Assembly (NCBI GenBank): GCA_016868755.1
Contig: VGFU01000013.1
Span: forward strand, 1-32,344
DNA length: 32,344 nucleotides
Source: Bacteroidota bacterium
GTDB taxonomy: Bacteria; Bacteroidota; Bacteroidia; Flavobacteriales; Schleiferiaceae
Reading direction: 5' to 3'
Positions 8,881-15,683 of this stretch are shown here, in pieces (position 1 is the stretch's first letter; each line of letters begins with the position of its first letter). The translations under genes were made by a program, and so were the position numbers. The notes under the pieces are model-generated. The model saw only the letters and a list, made by a program, of their open reading frames with translations. It did no database searches and had not been told where the DNA came from.

Positions 8881-8888
8881 CAAAGGTA
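8881..8888 (-). promoter_or_regulatory. -7 promoter element for prfC
   Basis: On the minus strand this reads TACCTTTG followed by C, a perfect TAnnTTTG element, 20 nt before the prfC ATG. No clear -33 TTTG was found at the usual spacing. It lies in the 74-bp space shared with the divergent MerR gene. Confidence 0.6.
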
Positions 8889-8934
8889 GGCGCGTCGCCC
8901 TGAACCTTTTCACCGAAACCGGGTTTAAGCACTT

Positions 8935-9834
8935 ATGGAATCGTCGTACAGCATCAAAGATCTGGAGCACCTTACGGGCATCAAGGCCCACACGCTCCGC
9001 ATTTGGGAGCAGCGCTACGAAATTGTCGTGCCCAGGCGCACCGATACCAACATTCGCACGTACTCCGACGAAGACCTCAAGACCTTGCTAAACGTAGCCG
9101 TGCTCATTCAAAAGGGGTGGCGCATTAGCAAAATTGCCGACCTATCTCGCGATCAGCTCAATCAAAAGGTGCTCGAAGAGGCCCTGGAGCGCGGAAGCCA
9201 GTCCGCCCAAGTCACGCGAATGATTCAAGCCTGTATTGACCTTGATGAGGCGACCTTCTCGCAAATTCTCGACGCGAGCATCCGCGAGAGTGGCGAAGAA
9301 GTCACGTTTACGCAGCTCGTGGGTGGGTTCATTCACCAAATCGGCTACATGTGGCAAACTGACGCGATAGGGGTGGCTAACGAACACTTCGCGAGCAACC
9401 TCATTAAGCAAAAGATTTATACTGCGCTCGATCGCTTGACGGACCAGCGCATGACGGCCAAAAAACCGGCCATCCTGCTTTACTTGCCCCAAGACGAGCT
9501 GCACGAACTCGGACTGCTCTACCTGCACTTTTTGCTTAAGTCGCGTGGAGAAGCTGTGATTTACCTCGGTCAATCCCTGCCGCTCGAACACTTGATCCCC
9601 ATTTTCAAGCCGGGCAACTCGTTTAAGCTCGTCGTGAGCGTTTGGACTACCCAGCCGCTGCGCGAGCAAATCGACCAGTATGCCGCTGACGCCAGGGCCA
9701 TTATGGGCGACGTTCCGTTGTGGGTTACGGGTCTGGCACCGTCGGATTGGGAGTGCACCGACCCGTTAACTCGAGTACTTCCCAGTTTGGCCCTACTGGG
9801 CAAAGAGCTCAGCGGGAATAGCTTAGTTAGCTGA
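8935..9834 (+). CDS. MerR-family B12-binding light-responsive regulator (LitR/CarH-like)
   Basis: The 299-residue product begins with a MerR winged-helix DNA-binding domain (about residues 4-75: YSIKDLEHLTGIKAHTLRIW, then the RTYSDEDL segment). A helical bundle (about 90-170) and a cobalamin-binding Rossmann-like domain (about 178-290) follow. Both signature motifs of the photoreceptor CarH are present: Wx9EH as Trp140...Glu150-His151, and ExHxxG with His190 as the predicted lower cobalt ligand. In known CarH proteins the dark adenosylcobalamin-bound tetramer represses carotenoid genes, and light breaks the Co-C bond and releases DNA. It sits immediately upstream of the sigma/crt operon across an array of half-sites. 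A GTTTAA core at 8923-8928, shortly before its own ATG, hints at autoregulation. The biochemical role is inferred from motifs and context. Confidence 0.9.
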   Translation: MESSYSIKDLEHLTGIKAHTLRIWEQRYEIVVPRRTDTNIRTYSDEDLKTLLNVAVLIQKGWRISKIADLSRDQLNQKVLEEALERGSQSAQVTRMIQACIDLDEATFSQILDASIRESGEEVTFTQLVGGFIHQIGYMWQTDAIGVANEHFASNLIKQKIYTALDRLTDQRMTAKKPAILLYLPQDELHELGLLYLHFLLKSRGEAVIYLGQSLPLEHLIPIFKPGNSFKLVVSVWTTQPLREQIDQYAADARAIMGDVPLWVTGLAPSDWECTDPLTRVLPSLALLGKELSGNSLVS

Positions 9835-9852
9835 ATTTCAAGTTACTAACTT

Positions 9853-9942
9853 TTTAGTTTAATGTTTTTTTAAAAAACTTAAACAAAATGCTTGGGTTGG
9901 TTCATTTTTTGTTTAACTTCGTAAAAGAATTGTTAAACAAAA
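9853..9942. promoter_or_regulatory. Four-half-site operator array upstream of the sigma/crt operon
   Basis: Four 10-mers alternate in orientation: TTTAGTTTAA at 9853-9862, TTAAACAAAA at 9879-9888, TTTTGTTTAA at 9907-9916 and TTAAACAAAA at 9933-9942. Copies 2-4 are identical (allowing for orientation) and copy 1 has one mismatch. Start-to-start spacings are 26, 28 and 26, so the array is two inverted-repeat modules of 36 bp repeated with an exact 54-bp period. In the second module the perfect match extends to 11 bp per arm. It lies between the CarH-like gene and its presumed target operon, and half-site 3 overlaps the proposed -7 box. Confidence 0.75.
9891..9921 (+). promoter_or_regulatory. 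Probable promoter of the sigma/crt/photolyase operon
   Basis: CTTG at 9891-9894 and TAACTTCG at 9914-9921 are separated by exactly 19 nt, the Bacteroidota spacing for TTTG-N19-TAnnTTTG, with one mismatch in each element. Transcription would start near 9926, about 20 nt before the sigma ATG. The -7 box lies inside the second operator module, so a bound repressor would block it. Confidence 0.5.
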
Positions 9943-9948
9943 CAAAAA

Positions 9949-10461
9949 ATGCAACCCGAAGCGTTTGGCCCTGAAATCTACCAGCACGAGCACTTTCTGC
10001 GCGGACTCGCCTACAAACTGACCCGCCACGCTGAAGATGCCGAAGACCTCGTTCAAGATACCTTTTACAAGGCCATTAAGAATCAGGAAAAATACCGGGA
10101 GGGCACCAACCTTCGCGGATGGCTCTACACGATTCTTAAGAATACGTTCATTAACAACTACCGCAAGAAGAAGAACCAAAACACGTATGTGGACGACAGC
10201 GAAAACCAGTACGTCTTGGGCGGTATGATGGCCAGTAGGTCTGATGAAGCTGATAGCCCCTACGAGCTCTCCAACATTATTGACCGCATTGAGAACGTGG
10301 AGCGGACATACCTCGATGCGTTTATGATGTACTTCAACGGCTACAAGTACGAGGAAATAGCGGACCAAATGGGCATTCCCCTCGGCACGGTTAAAAGCCG
10401 TATCTTCTTAGCTCGCCGCAAAATGATGGATCAACTGCGCGGCATCCGCGACAACGAATAA
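9949..10461 (+). CDS. ECF-type RNA polymerase sigma factor
   Basis: The 170-residue product has the two domains of group IV sigma factors. Region 2 (about residues 15-70) carries HAEDAEDLVQDTFYKAIKN and the promoter-melting stretch LRGWLYTILKNTFINNYRKKK. Region 4 (about 120-165) carries YKYEEIADQMGIPLGTVKSR, a helix-turn-helix. No anti-sigma gene lies on either side, so control probably comes from transcription by the CarH-like regulator. Its TAA overlaps the crtI ATG (TAATG), so both proteins come from one message. A sigma factor next to crtI is familiar from flavobacterial carotenoid clusters. Its target promoters are unknown. Confidence 0.9.
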   Translation: MQPEAFGPEIYQHEHFLRGLAYKLTRHAEDAEDLVQDTFYKAIKNQEKYREGTNLRGWLYTILKNTFINNYRKKKNQNTYVDDSENQYVLGGMMASRSDEADSPYELSNIIDRIENVERTYLDAFMMYFNGYKYEEIADQMGIPLGTVKSRIFLARRKMMDQLRGIRDNE

Positions 10462-11933
10462 TGAAGAAACGCGCCCTCGTAATTGGATCTGGCTTTGCCG
10501 GAATGTCCAGTGCGGCCTACCTCGCTCAAGCGGGCTACGAGGTTACTGTTCTCGAAATGCACGACGGTCCCGGAGGACGGGGTCGTCAATGGATCAGCGA
10601 GGGCTACACGTTTGACTTGGGGCCTTCATTCTACTGGATGCCCGACGTTTTTGAGACCTTTTTTGGGCATTTTGGTAAGAAGTCGAGCGACTACTACGAG
10701 CTGCGTCGCTTAGATCCGTCCTACAGTATTTACTTCGAAGACGGTCCGATGCCAATTCCCGCATCGATGAGCGAAATCGAGGCCCTTTTTGATCGGCTTG
10801 AACCCGGTTCTGCCGCCCGTCTTCGGGTATTCTTGAAGGACGCCGAATACAAGTACCGCGTTGGGATTGACGATTTGGTTCGCAAGCCTTCACGCAGCGT
10901 GCTCGAGTTCGCCGACGTGCGCATCCTCACGGGACTGCTCCGAATGGACCTTTTGCGCAGCATTCGCAGCAGCATCGCCAAGGTGGTGAGTCACCCCAAA
11001 TTGCGCCAACTCCTAGAGTTTCCGGTCCTCTTTTTGGGCGCGACGCCGAGCAACACGCCGGCGCTGTACAGCCTAATGAACTATTCAGACTTCGCCCAAG
11101 GAACCTGGTACCCCATTGGCGGCATGTATTCGGTCGTTCAGGGCTTTTACCGGCTTGCTCAGGAACAAAGCGTGCAGTTCCATTTTAACCAGGAGGTTAC
11201 CGGCTTCCGCTACCACGGCAAACGCATCACGGGCGCCTACGTCGGCGATACCTGCTACGAGGCCGATGTCGTCGTGGCTTCGGCGGACTACGCCCACGTG
11301 GAGCAAAAGCTGCTGAGGCCTGAATTCCGTCGCTACTCCAATTCGTACTGGGCCAAGCGCAAAATGGCGCCCTCGGCGTTTATGTACTACCTCGGACTCG
11401 ACACCAAGCTGCCGAACCTCGAGCACCACACCTTGTTTTTTGATGCCGACTTTGATACGCATGCAGATGCCATCTACACCAATCCGCGTTGGCCCGAAAA
11501 ACCTTTGTTTTACCTGAGCATTGCCTCGGCAACCGACGCTTCGGCGGCACCAAAGGGCAAGGACGCGCTCGTCATCTTAATCCCGATGGCGACCGGCCTC
11601 GAAGACGACGACGCCACCCGCGAGCGCTACCTTGACATGGTTGCCGAGCGCATGAAGGCCCAAATTGGTGTCGACATTCGCCAGCACATCGTGGTCAAGC
11701 GCACGTTTGCGTACCGCGACTTTGTGAAGGATTACCACGCCCACCGCGGGAACGCCTACGGCCTGGCCAATACGCTCGACCAAACGGCCATCCTCAAGCC
11801 CAGCCTTAAAGGCAAGCTTACCAACCTCTACTACGCCGGACAGCTCACGGTTCCCGGCCCTGGAGTGCCTCCCTGCATCATTTCGGGTGAGGTCGTAGCC
11901 CGCGAAATTTCAAAAGAACACCCAACCGCATGA
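10461..11933 (+). CDS. crtI: Phytoene desaturase
   Basis: CrtI introduces conjugated double bonds into phytoene, normally giving lycopene. The 490-residue product has an N-terminal FAD-binding motif (VIGSGFAGMSSAAYLAQAGY, then VLEMHDGPGGRGR). It ends with the diagnostic CrtI C-terminal signature LYYAGQLTVPGPGVPPCIISG, about 25 residues from the end. Length and motifs are typical of bacterial CrtI. It overlaps both neighbours (sigma factor at the 5' end, crtB at the 3' end), showing tight translational coupling. The final product cannot be read from this gene, and no lycopene cyclase or hydroxylase gene is present in the window. Confidence 0.95.
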   Translation: MKKRALVIGSGFAGMSSAAYLAQAGYEVTVLEMHDGPGGRGRQWISEGYTFDLGPSFYWMPDVFETFFGHFGKKSSDYYELRRLDPSYSIYFEDGPMPIPASMSEIEALFDRLEPGSAARLRVFLKDAEYKYRVGIDDLVRKPSRSVLEFADVRILTGLLRMDLLRSIRSSIAKVVSHPKLRQLLEFPVLFLGATPSNTPALYSLMNYSDFAQGTWYPIGGMYSVVQGFYRLAQEQSVQFHFNQEVTGFRYHGKRITGAYVGDTCYEADVVVASADYAHVEQKLLRPEFRRYSNSYWAKRKMAPSAFMYYLGLDTKLPNLEHHTLFFDADFDTHADAIYTNPRWPEKPLFYLSIASATDASAAPKGKDALVILIPMATGLEDDDATRERYLDMVAERMKAQIGVDIRQHIVVKRTFAYRDFVKDYHAHRGNAYGLANTLDQTAILKPSLKGKLTNLYYAGQLTVPGPGVPPCIISGEVVAREISKEHPTA

Positions 11934-12766
11934 TGGACCTCTACACCAAAACGTCCATTCGGACGAGCAAAGACATAACCAAGGCCTATTCGACCTCGTT
12001 TTCGTTGGGAATTCTCGGGCTTTCAAAGCCACTTCGCGACCCCATTTATGCGATCTACGGCTTTGTGCGGGTTGCTGACGAAATCGTCGACACGTTTCAT
12101 GGACACAACCAGCGAGATCTGCTCGAACGTTTTTGGGCTGACACGGATCGCGCCATCGACGAGGGCATTTCGACCAATCCGGTGCTTCATGCGTTTCAGT
12201 ACGTGGTCAACGCCTACCAGATTGACCGGGGCTTGATCAATACGTTTTTGCGGTCCATGGAAATGGACCTGGAAGACCGCACCTACGACCAGTCCGCCTA
12301 CGAACAGTACATTTTAGGCAGTGCCGAAGTGGTGGGGCTCATGTGCCTTAAAGTCTTTGTCAAAGGAGATCAGGCACAGTACGAGGCGCTCACGCCGTAT
12401 GCGATGAAGCTGGGGTCCGCTTTTCAAAAAATCAACTTTTTGCGCGACGTGGCCGCCGACTTTTCGAACTTGGGGCGCACCTACTTCCCCAATGTGGACC
12501 TGACGACCTTTGACGACGACGCCAAAATGGCGATCGAGCGCGACATTGAACGCGACTTCCGCAAGGGATACGAGGGAATTCTCAAGCTTCCCAAAGAATC
12601 GCGCTTTGGCGTCTACATCGCCTATATGTACTACTACGCGCTGTTTCAGAAAATTATGCGCACCCCATCATCTGAAGTGTTTTCGGCGCGGATTCGCATC
12701 AGCAACCGAAAAAAATACCGTCTCTTTGCAAGCTCATTCCTGCGCCATGCGCTGAATTTACTTTAA
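11930..12766 (+). CDS. crtB: Phytoene synthase
   Basis: CrtB joins two geranylgeranyl diphosphates to make phytoene. The 278-residue product shows both Mg-diphosphate binding motifs of the squalene/phytoene synthase family: Asp50...Asp54 in YGFVRVADEIVDTF, and Asp173...Asp177 in NFLRDVAADF followed by LGRTYFP. The first ATG (11930) overlaps the crtI TGA; a second in-frame ATG at 11933 is equally possible and differs by one residue. The stop codon abuts the idi start directly. Family length is about 280-310. Confidence 0.94.
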   Translation: MMDLYTKTSIRTSKDITKAYSTSFSLGILGLSKPLRDPIYAIYGFVRVADEIVDTFHGHNQRDLLERFWADTDRAIDEGISTNPVLHAFQYVVNAYQIDRGLINTFLRSMEMDLEDRTYDQSAYEQYILGSAEVVGLMCLKVFVKGDQAQYEALTPYAMKLGSAFQKINFLRDVAADFSNLGRTYFPNVDLTTFDDDAKMAIERDIERDFRKGYEGILKLPKESRFGVYIAYMYYYALFQKIMRTPSSEVFSARIRISNRKKYRLFASSFLRHALNLL

Positions 12767-13291
12767 ATGGAAACAGTTATCCTCGTCAATACGGCCGATG
12801 AGCCGATTGGGCGGATGGAGAAGTTAGCGGCCCACGAGCGCGGACTCCTTCACCGTGCATTTTCTGTCTTTTTGTTCAACGAACGCGGCGAAACGCTGCT
12901 TCAGCAGCGCGCAGCCAGTAAGTACCATTCTCCGCTGCTTTGGACCAACTCCTGCTGCAGCCACCAGCGAGAAGGGGAGACCAACCTCCAAGCGGCGCGG
13001 CGCCGCCTTCACGAAGAGCTCGGCATTGCACCTTCGCAACTAACCGAACTCTACGATTCGTTTTCATTTATTTACCGGGCGGAGTTTGACAACGGACTCA
13101 CCGAACACGAACTGGACCACGTTCTTCTGGGTCGCTTTGATGGTTCGGTTACCCTAAATACCGATGAAGTAGCGGAGGTTCGCTGGATTTCTATGGCCGA
13201 ATTGGCTCGAGAAATGGATGCACACCCCGAGCAGTTCACCGCGTGGTTCCAGATCATTTTTCGTGAATACCAAAGCCACCTTCCGCAATGA
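12767..13291 (+). CDS. idi: Isopentenyl-diphosphate delta-isomerase, type I
   Basis: This Nudix-fold enzyme interconverts isopentenyl and dimethylallyl diphosphate and so balances precursors for carotenoid synthesis. The 174-residue product has LLHRAFSVFLFNERGETLLQ, the catalytic cysteine region WTNSCCSHQ (Cys64 aligns with E. coli Cys67), the Nudix helix AARRRLHEELGI, and the catalytic glutamate in EHELDHVLLG (Glu115). The start lies directly after the crtB stop, and the 3' end overlaps the next gene by ATGA. Confidence 0.94.
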   Translation: METVILVNTADEPIGRMEKLAAHERGLLHRAFSVFLFNERGETLLQQRAASKYHSPLLWTNSCCSHQREGETNLQAARRRLHEELGIAPSQLTELYDSFSFIYRAEFDNGLTEHELDHVLLGRFDGSVTLNTDEVAEVRWISMAELAREMDAHPEQFTAWFQIIFREYQSHLPQ

Positions 13292-13713
13292 ACACGAAGC
13301 CATACCGGGCCTCGGTGAGCCGCCACGCCCACTTCAACGCCGCCCACCGACTCTTCGTTCCGTCGTGGACGGATGCGCAAAACCAGGCACAGTTTGGGCC
13401 ATGTTCTAATCCGCGCTACCACGGCCACAACTACGAGCTCATCGTACGCTTGACAGGACCCATCGACCCGGTAACGGGCTACGTCTACGACCTGGGAGTG
13501 CTGTCTGAACTGGTCAAGCGCGAGGTCGAGGCCAAGCTCGATCACCGCAATTTAAACGAAGAGGTGCCCGAGTTTGCCTCCCTGATCCCCTCAGCGGAAC
13601 ACATCGCCGTCGTGATTTGGAACTGGCTGCGCCCCCACCTGGATTCGACGCTCGACCTGCACATTACCCTTTATGAAACCCCCCGAAATTTTGTGGAATA
13701 CCATGGCGCATAA
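13288..13713 (+). CDS. 6-pyruvoyl-tetrahydropterin synthase-like protein (CX5HGH type)
   Basis: The 141-residue product belongs to the PTPS/QueD fold and acts on dihydroneopterin triphosphate, the product of the next gene, folE. Zinc ligands are visible as His20 (HFNAAHRL) and His45/His47 (HGHNY). The catalytic cysteine is Cys39, and LDHRNLN and ETPRNFVEY are also family motifs. The Cys-to-HGH spacing is CX5HGH, as in eukaryotic-type PTPS that makes 6-pyruvoyl-tetrahydropterin, rather than the CX3HGH of QueD. A role in reduced pterin (biopterin-like) synthesis is therefore favoured over queuosine, though not proven. It overlaps idi by 4 nt and folE by 11 nt. Confidence 0.85.
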   Translation: MNTKPYRASVSRHAHFNAAHRLFVPSWTDAQNQAQFGPCSNPRYHGHNYELIVRLTGPIDPVTGYVYDLGVLSELVKREVEAKLDHRNLNEEVPEFASLIPSAEHIAVVIWNWLRPHLDSTLDLHITLYETPRNFVEYHGA

Positions 13714-14374
13714 CAAGACCTTTCAAGGTACCCCCATCGCAAACGGCCTCAAGCCCGCCAACGGCCGGCATTTGGCTACGCCCACGGTTGAAGAGCAGCT
13801 TCTGCAGCCCGACGCTGAAAAAATTGAACGAATTGCCCAGAAGTTCGGCGAAATCATGGACATTTTGGGTTTGGACCGCAGCGACGACTCGCTCAAGGAC
13901 ACCCCGCGCCGCGTCGCCAAAATGTACGTGCTCGAGCAGTTTGCGGGCCTCAATCCGTTGAATAAACCCGAGGTTACGCTGTTTGAAAACCGCTACCGCT
14001 ACGACGAAATGATTTTGGAGCGCAACATCACGTTGCATTCTACCTGCGAACACCACTTTGTTCCCATTTTGGGCGTGTGCCACGTCGCCTACTTTTCGTC
14101 GGGCGAAGTGGTCGGCCTGTCCAAGCTGAACCGCATCGTGCGGTACTTCGCCAAGCGCCCCCAGGTTCAAGAACGCTTAACGGAGCAGATTGCGGCCGAG
14201 CTTAAAAAAATTCTTCGAACCGAAGACGTGGCGGTGTACCTCGACGCCGAGCACTTGTGCGTGAAAATGCGCGGAGTGGAGGATAGCCATAGCTCCACCG
14301 CGACCAGCCACTTTGGCGGACGGTTCCGCGAACCCTCCGTTCGCGCCGAATTCCTGCAGGCGATCCGCGCGTAG
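13703..14374 (+). CDS. folE: GTP cyclohydrolase I
   Basis: FolE converts GTP to dihydroneopterin triphosphate, the entry point to folate, biopterin and queuosine. The 223-residue product has the zinc and catalytic motif STCEHHFVPILG, the segment LSKLNRIVRYFAKRPQVQER, and the C-terminal VYLDAEHLCVKMRGV, which supplies the second zinc cysteine. The ATG at 13703 gives the family length. An ATG at 13673 would add ten residues and overlap the PTPS gene more deeply. Adjacent PTPS suggests the two work in sequence. The photolyase gene starts 1 nt after the stop. Confidence 0.94.
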   Translation: MAHNKTFQGTPIANGLKPANGRHLATPTVEEQLLQPDAEKIERIAQKFGEIMDILGLDRSDDSLKDTPRRVAKMYVLEQFAGLNPLNKPEVTLFENRYRYDEMILERNITLHSTCEHHFVPILGVCHVAYFSSGEVVGLSKLNRIVRYFAKRPQVQERLTEQIAAELKKILRTEDVAVYLDAEHLCVKMRGVEDSHSSTATSHFGGRFREPSVRAEFLQAIRA

Positions 14375-14375
14375 C

Positions 14376-15683
14376 ATGGTCCTTTTTTGGTTTCGCCGCG
14401 ACCTTCGCCTCGAAGACAATGCTGGCTTGGCCAAAGCGCTTGAGCTGGGCTTGCCCGTTCAGCCCGTTTTCGTTTTTGATCGGAACATTCTCGACCGCCT
14501 CGAAGACCGTGCGGATGCCCGGGTCAGCTTCATTCACCGCCGCTTGACCGAACTCGACCAAACGTTTAGCCAGTCGGGTGGGGGACTGTGGACCTACTAC
14601 GGCACCCCCGAAGAGGCCCATGCGCACTGGCTTCGCGAACATCCAGAGATTCAGGGGGTGGTGGCCAACCGCGATTACGAGCCTTACGCCCGCGAGCGCG
14701 ACCAGCGCATCGAAGCACTGTACCGAGCGGGCGGGCGCTGGTTTAAGGGCACCAAAGACCACGTGATCTTCGAGAAAAACGAGGTGGTCAAGGGCGACGG
14801 TACGCCGTATTCGGTGTTCACTCCCTACAGCCGCCGGTGGCGCGAACGTTTGGCGCAGGACGGCATTCCATATTTTGACTCGGCGCGCCTTTGTGCTGGC
14901 GGCATTCGCCCGTCGGAGTCCAAGGTGGTATCCTTGGCCGAGATGAATTTTAGGGAGTCCCCGATTGAGGTTCCGCACTGTACGTGGACTGCAGATCAGA
15001 TCAGGCACTATGCGCAAAACCGCAACACGCCCTCGTTGGAGCAGGGCACCACTCGCTTGGGGCTGCATTTGCGCTTCGGAACGCTCAGCGTACGAATGCT
15101 TCTCATGGCTACCCAGACCCTGAGCGACACCTTTGTCAACGAACTGATTTGGCGAGACTTTTACCAAATGGTACTGTTCCACGCGCCCGAGAGTCCACAA
15201 AAGGCCATTAAGCCTGCCTACGACCTAATTCAGTGGGAGCACAACGACGAGCACTTTGAGCGCTGGTGCCAGGGCCGTACAGGGTACCCGCTGGTGGACG
15301 CCGGAATGCGCCAGCTGAACGCCACGGGATACATGCACAACCGCGTTCGCATGGTCGTAGCTAGTTTTTTCACGAAGCACTTGCTGCTCGATTGGCGCTT
15401 GGGTGAGGCCTACTTCGCCCAAAAACTTCTCGACTACGATCAGGCGAGCAATGTAGGTGGGTGGCAGTGGGCCAGCGGATCGGGGAACGACGCGGCCCCG
15501 TACTTCCGCATTTTTAACCCGGCGAGCCAGCTAACGACCTACGATCCAAAATTCACGTACGTCAAACGATGGGTGCCTGAATTCGGAACGCCCGAATATC
15601 CACAACCTATTGTGGACCACGTTTTCGCGCGCCTGCGTTGCTTGGATCGCTACAAGTCAGCCCTGAGTCAGGCTCAAGCCTGA
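14376..15683 (+). CDS. Deoxyribodipyrimidine photolyase
   Basis: Photolyases use blue or near-UV light and reduced FAD to split pyrimidine dimers. The 435-residue product has the N-terminal antenna domain (MVLFWFRRDLRLEDNAGL) and the C-terminal FAD domain. The electron-transfer tryptophans line up with E. coli Trp306/359/382 as Trp287, Trp340 and Trp363. The asparagine near flavin N5 is kept (SNVGGWQW), as are TGYPLVDAGMRQL and NDAAPYFRIFNP. This fits class I CPD photolyase; a related photolyase subtype is less likely but not excluded. The ATG at 14376 begins the conserved N-terminus; a frame open from 14313 lies inside folE. It is the last gene of the crt operon. Confidence 0.92.
   Translation: MVLFWFRRDLRLEDNAGLAKALELGLPVQPVFVFDRNILDRLEDRADARVSFIHRRLTELDQTFSQSGGGLWTYYGTPEEAHAHWLREHPEIQGVVANRDYEPYARERDQRIEALYRAGGRWFKGTKDHVIFEKNEVVKGDGTPYSVFTPYSRRWRERLAQDGIPYFDSARLCAGGIRPSESKVVSLAEMNFRESPIEVPHCTWTADQIRHYAQNRNTPSLEQGTTRLGLHLRFGTLSVRMLLMATQTLSDTFVNELIWRDFYQMVLFHAPESPQKAIKPAYDLIQWEHNDEHFERWCQGRTGYPLVDAGMRQLNATGYMHNRVRMVVASFFTKHLLLDWRLGEAYFAQKLLDYDQASNVGGWQWASGSGNDAAPYFRIFNPASQLTTYDPKFTYVKRWVPEFGTPEYPQPIVDHVFARLRCLDRYKSALSQAQA

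Noticed and set aside
8861..8932. N-terminal extension of prfC to 8932
   Set aside because: The extension uses a non-ATG start, includes the -7 promoter box and does not resemble RF3 N-termini.
9864..9878. GTTTTTTTAAAAAAC as a terminator for the MerR gene
   Set aside because: The palindrome is almost pure A/T with no GC stem, so it would be a weak hairpin; it lies between operator half-sites 1 and 2 and is more likely part of an AT-rich spacer.
13288..13713. Naming the PTPS-like gene queD because queE is also in the window
   Set aside because: The Cys-HGH spacing is CX5HGH instead of CX3HGH, and the gene lies in a different operon next to folE.
14202..15200. 332-codon minus-strand frame opposite folE and photolyase
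   Set aside because: It is a shadow of strongly supported genes with no protein-family features.
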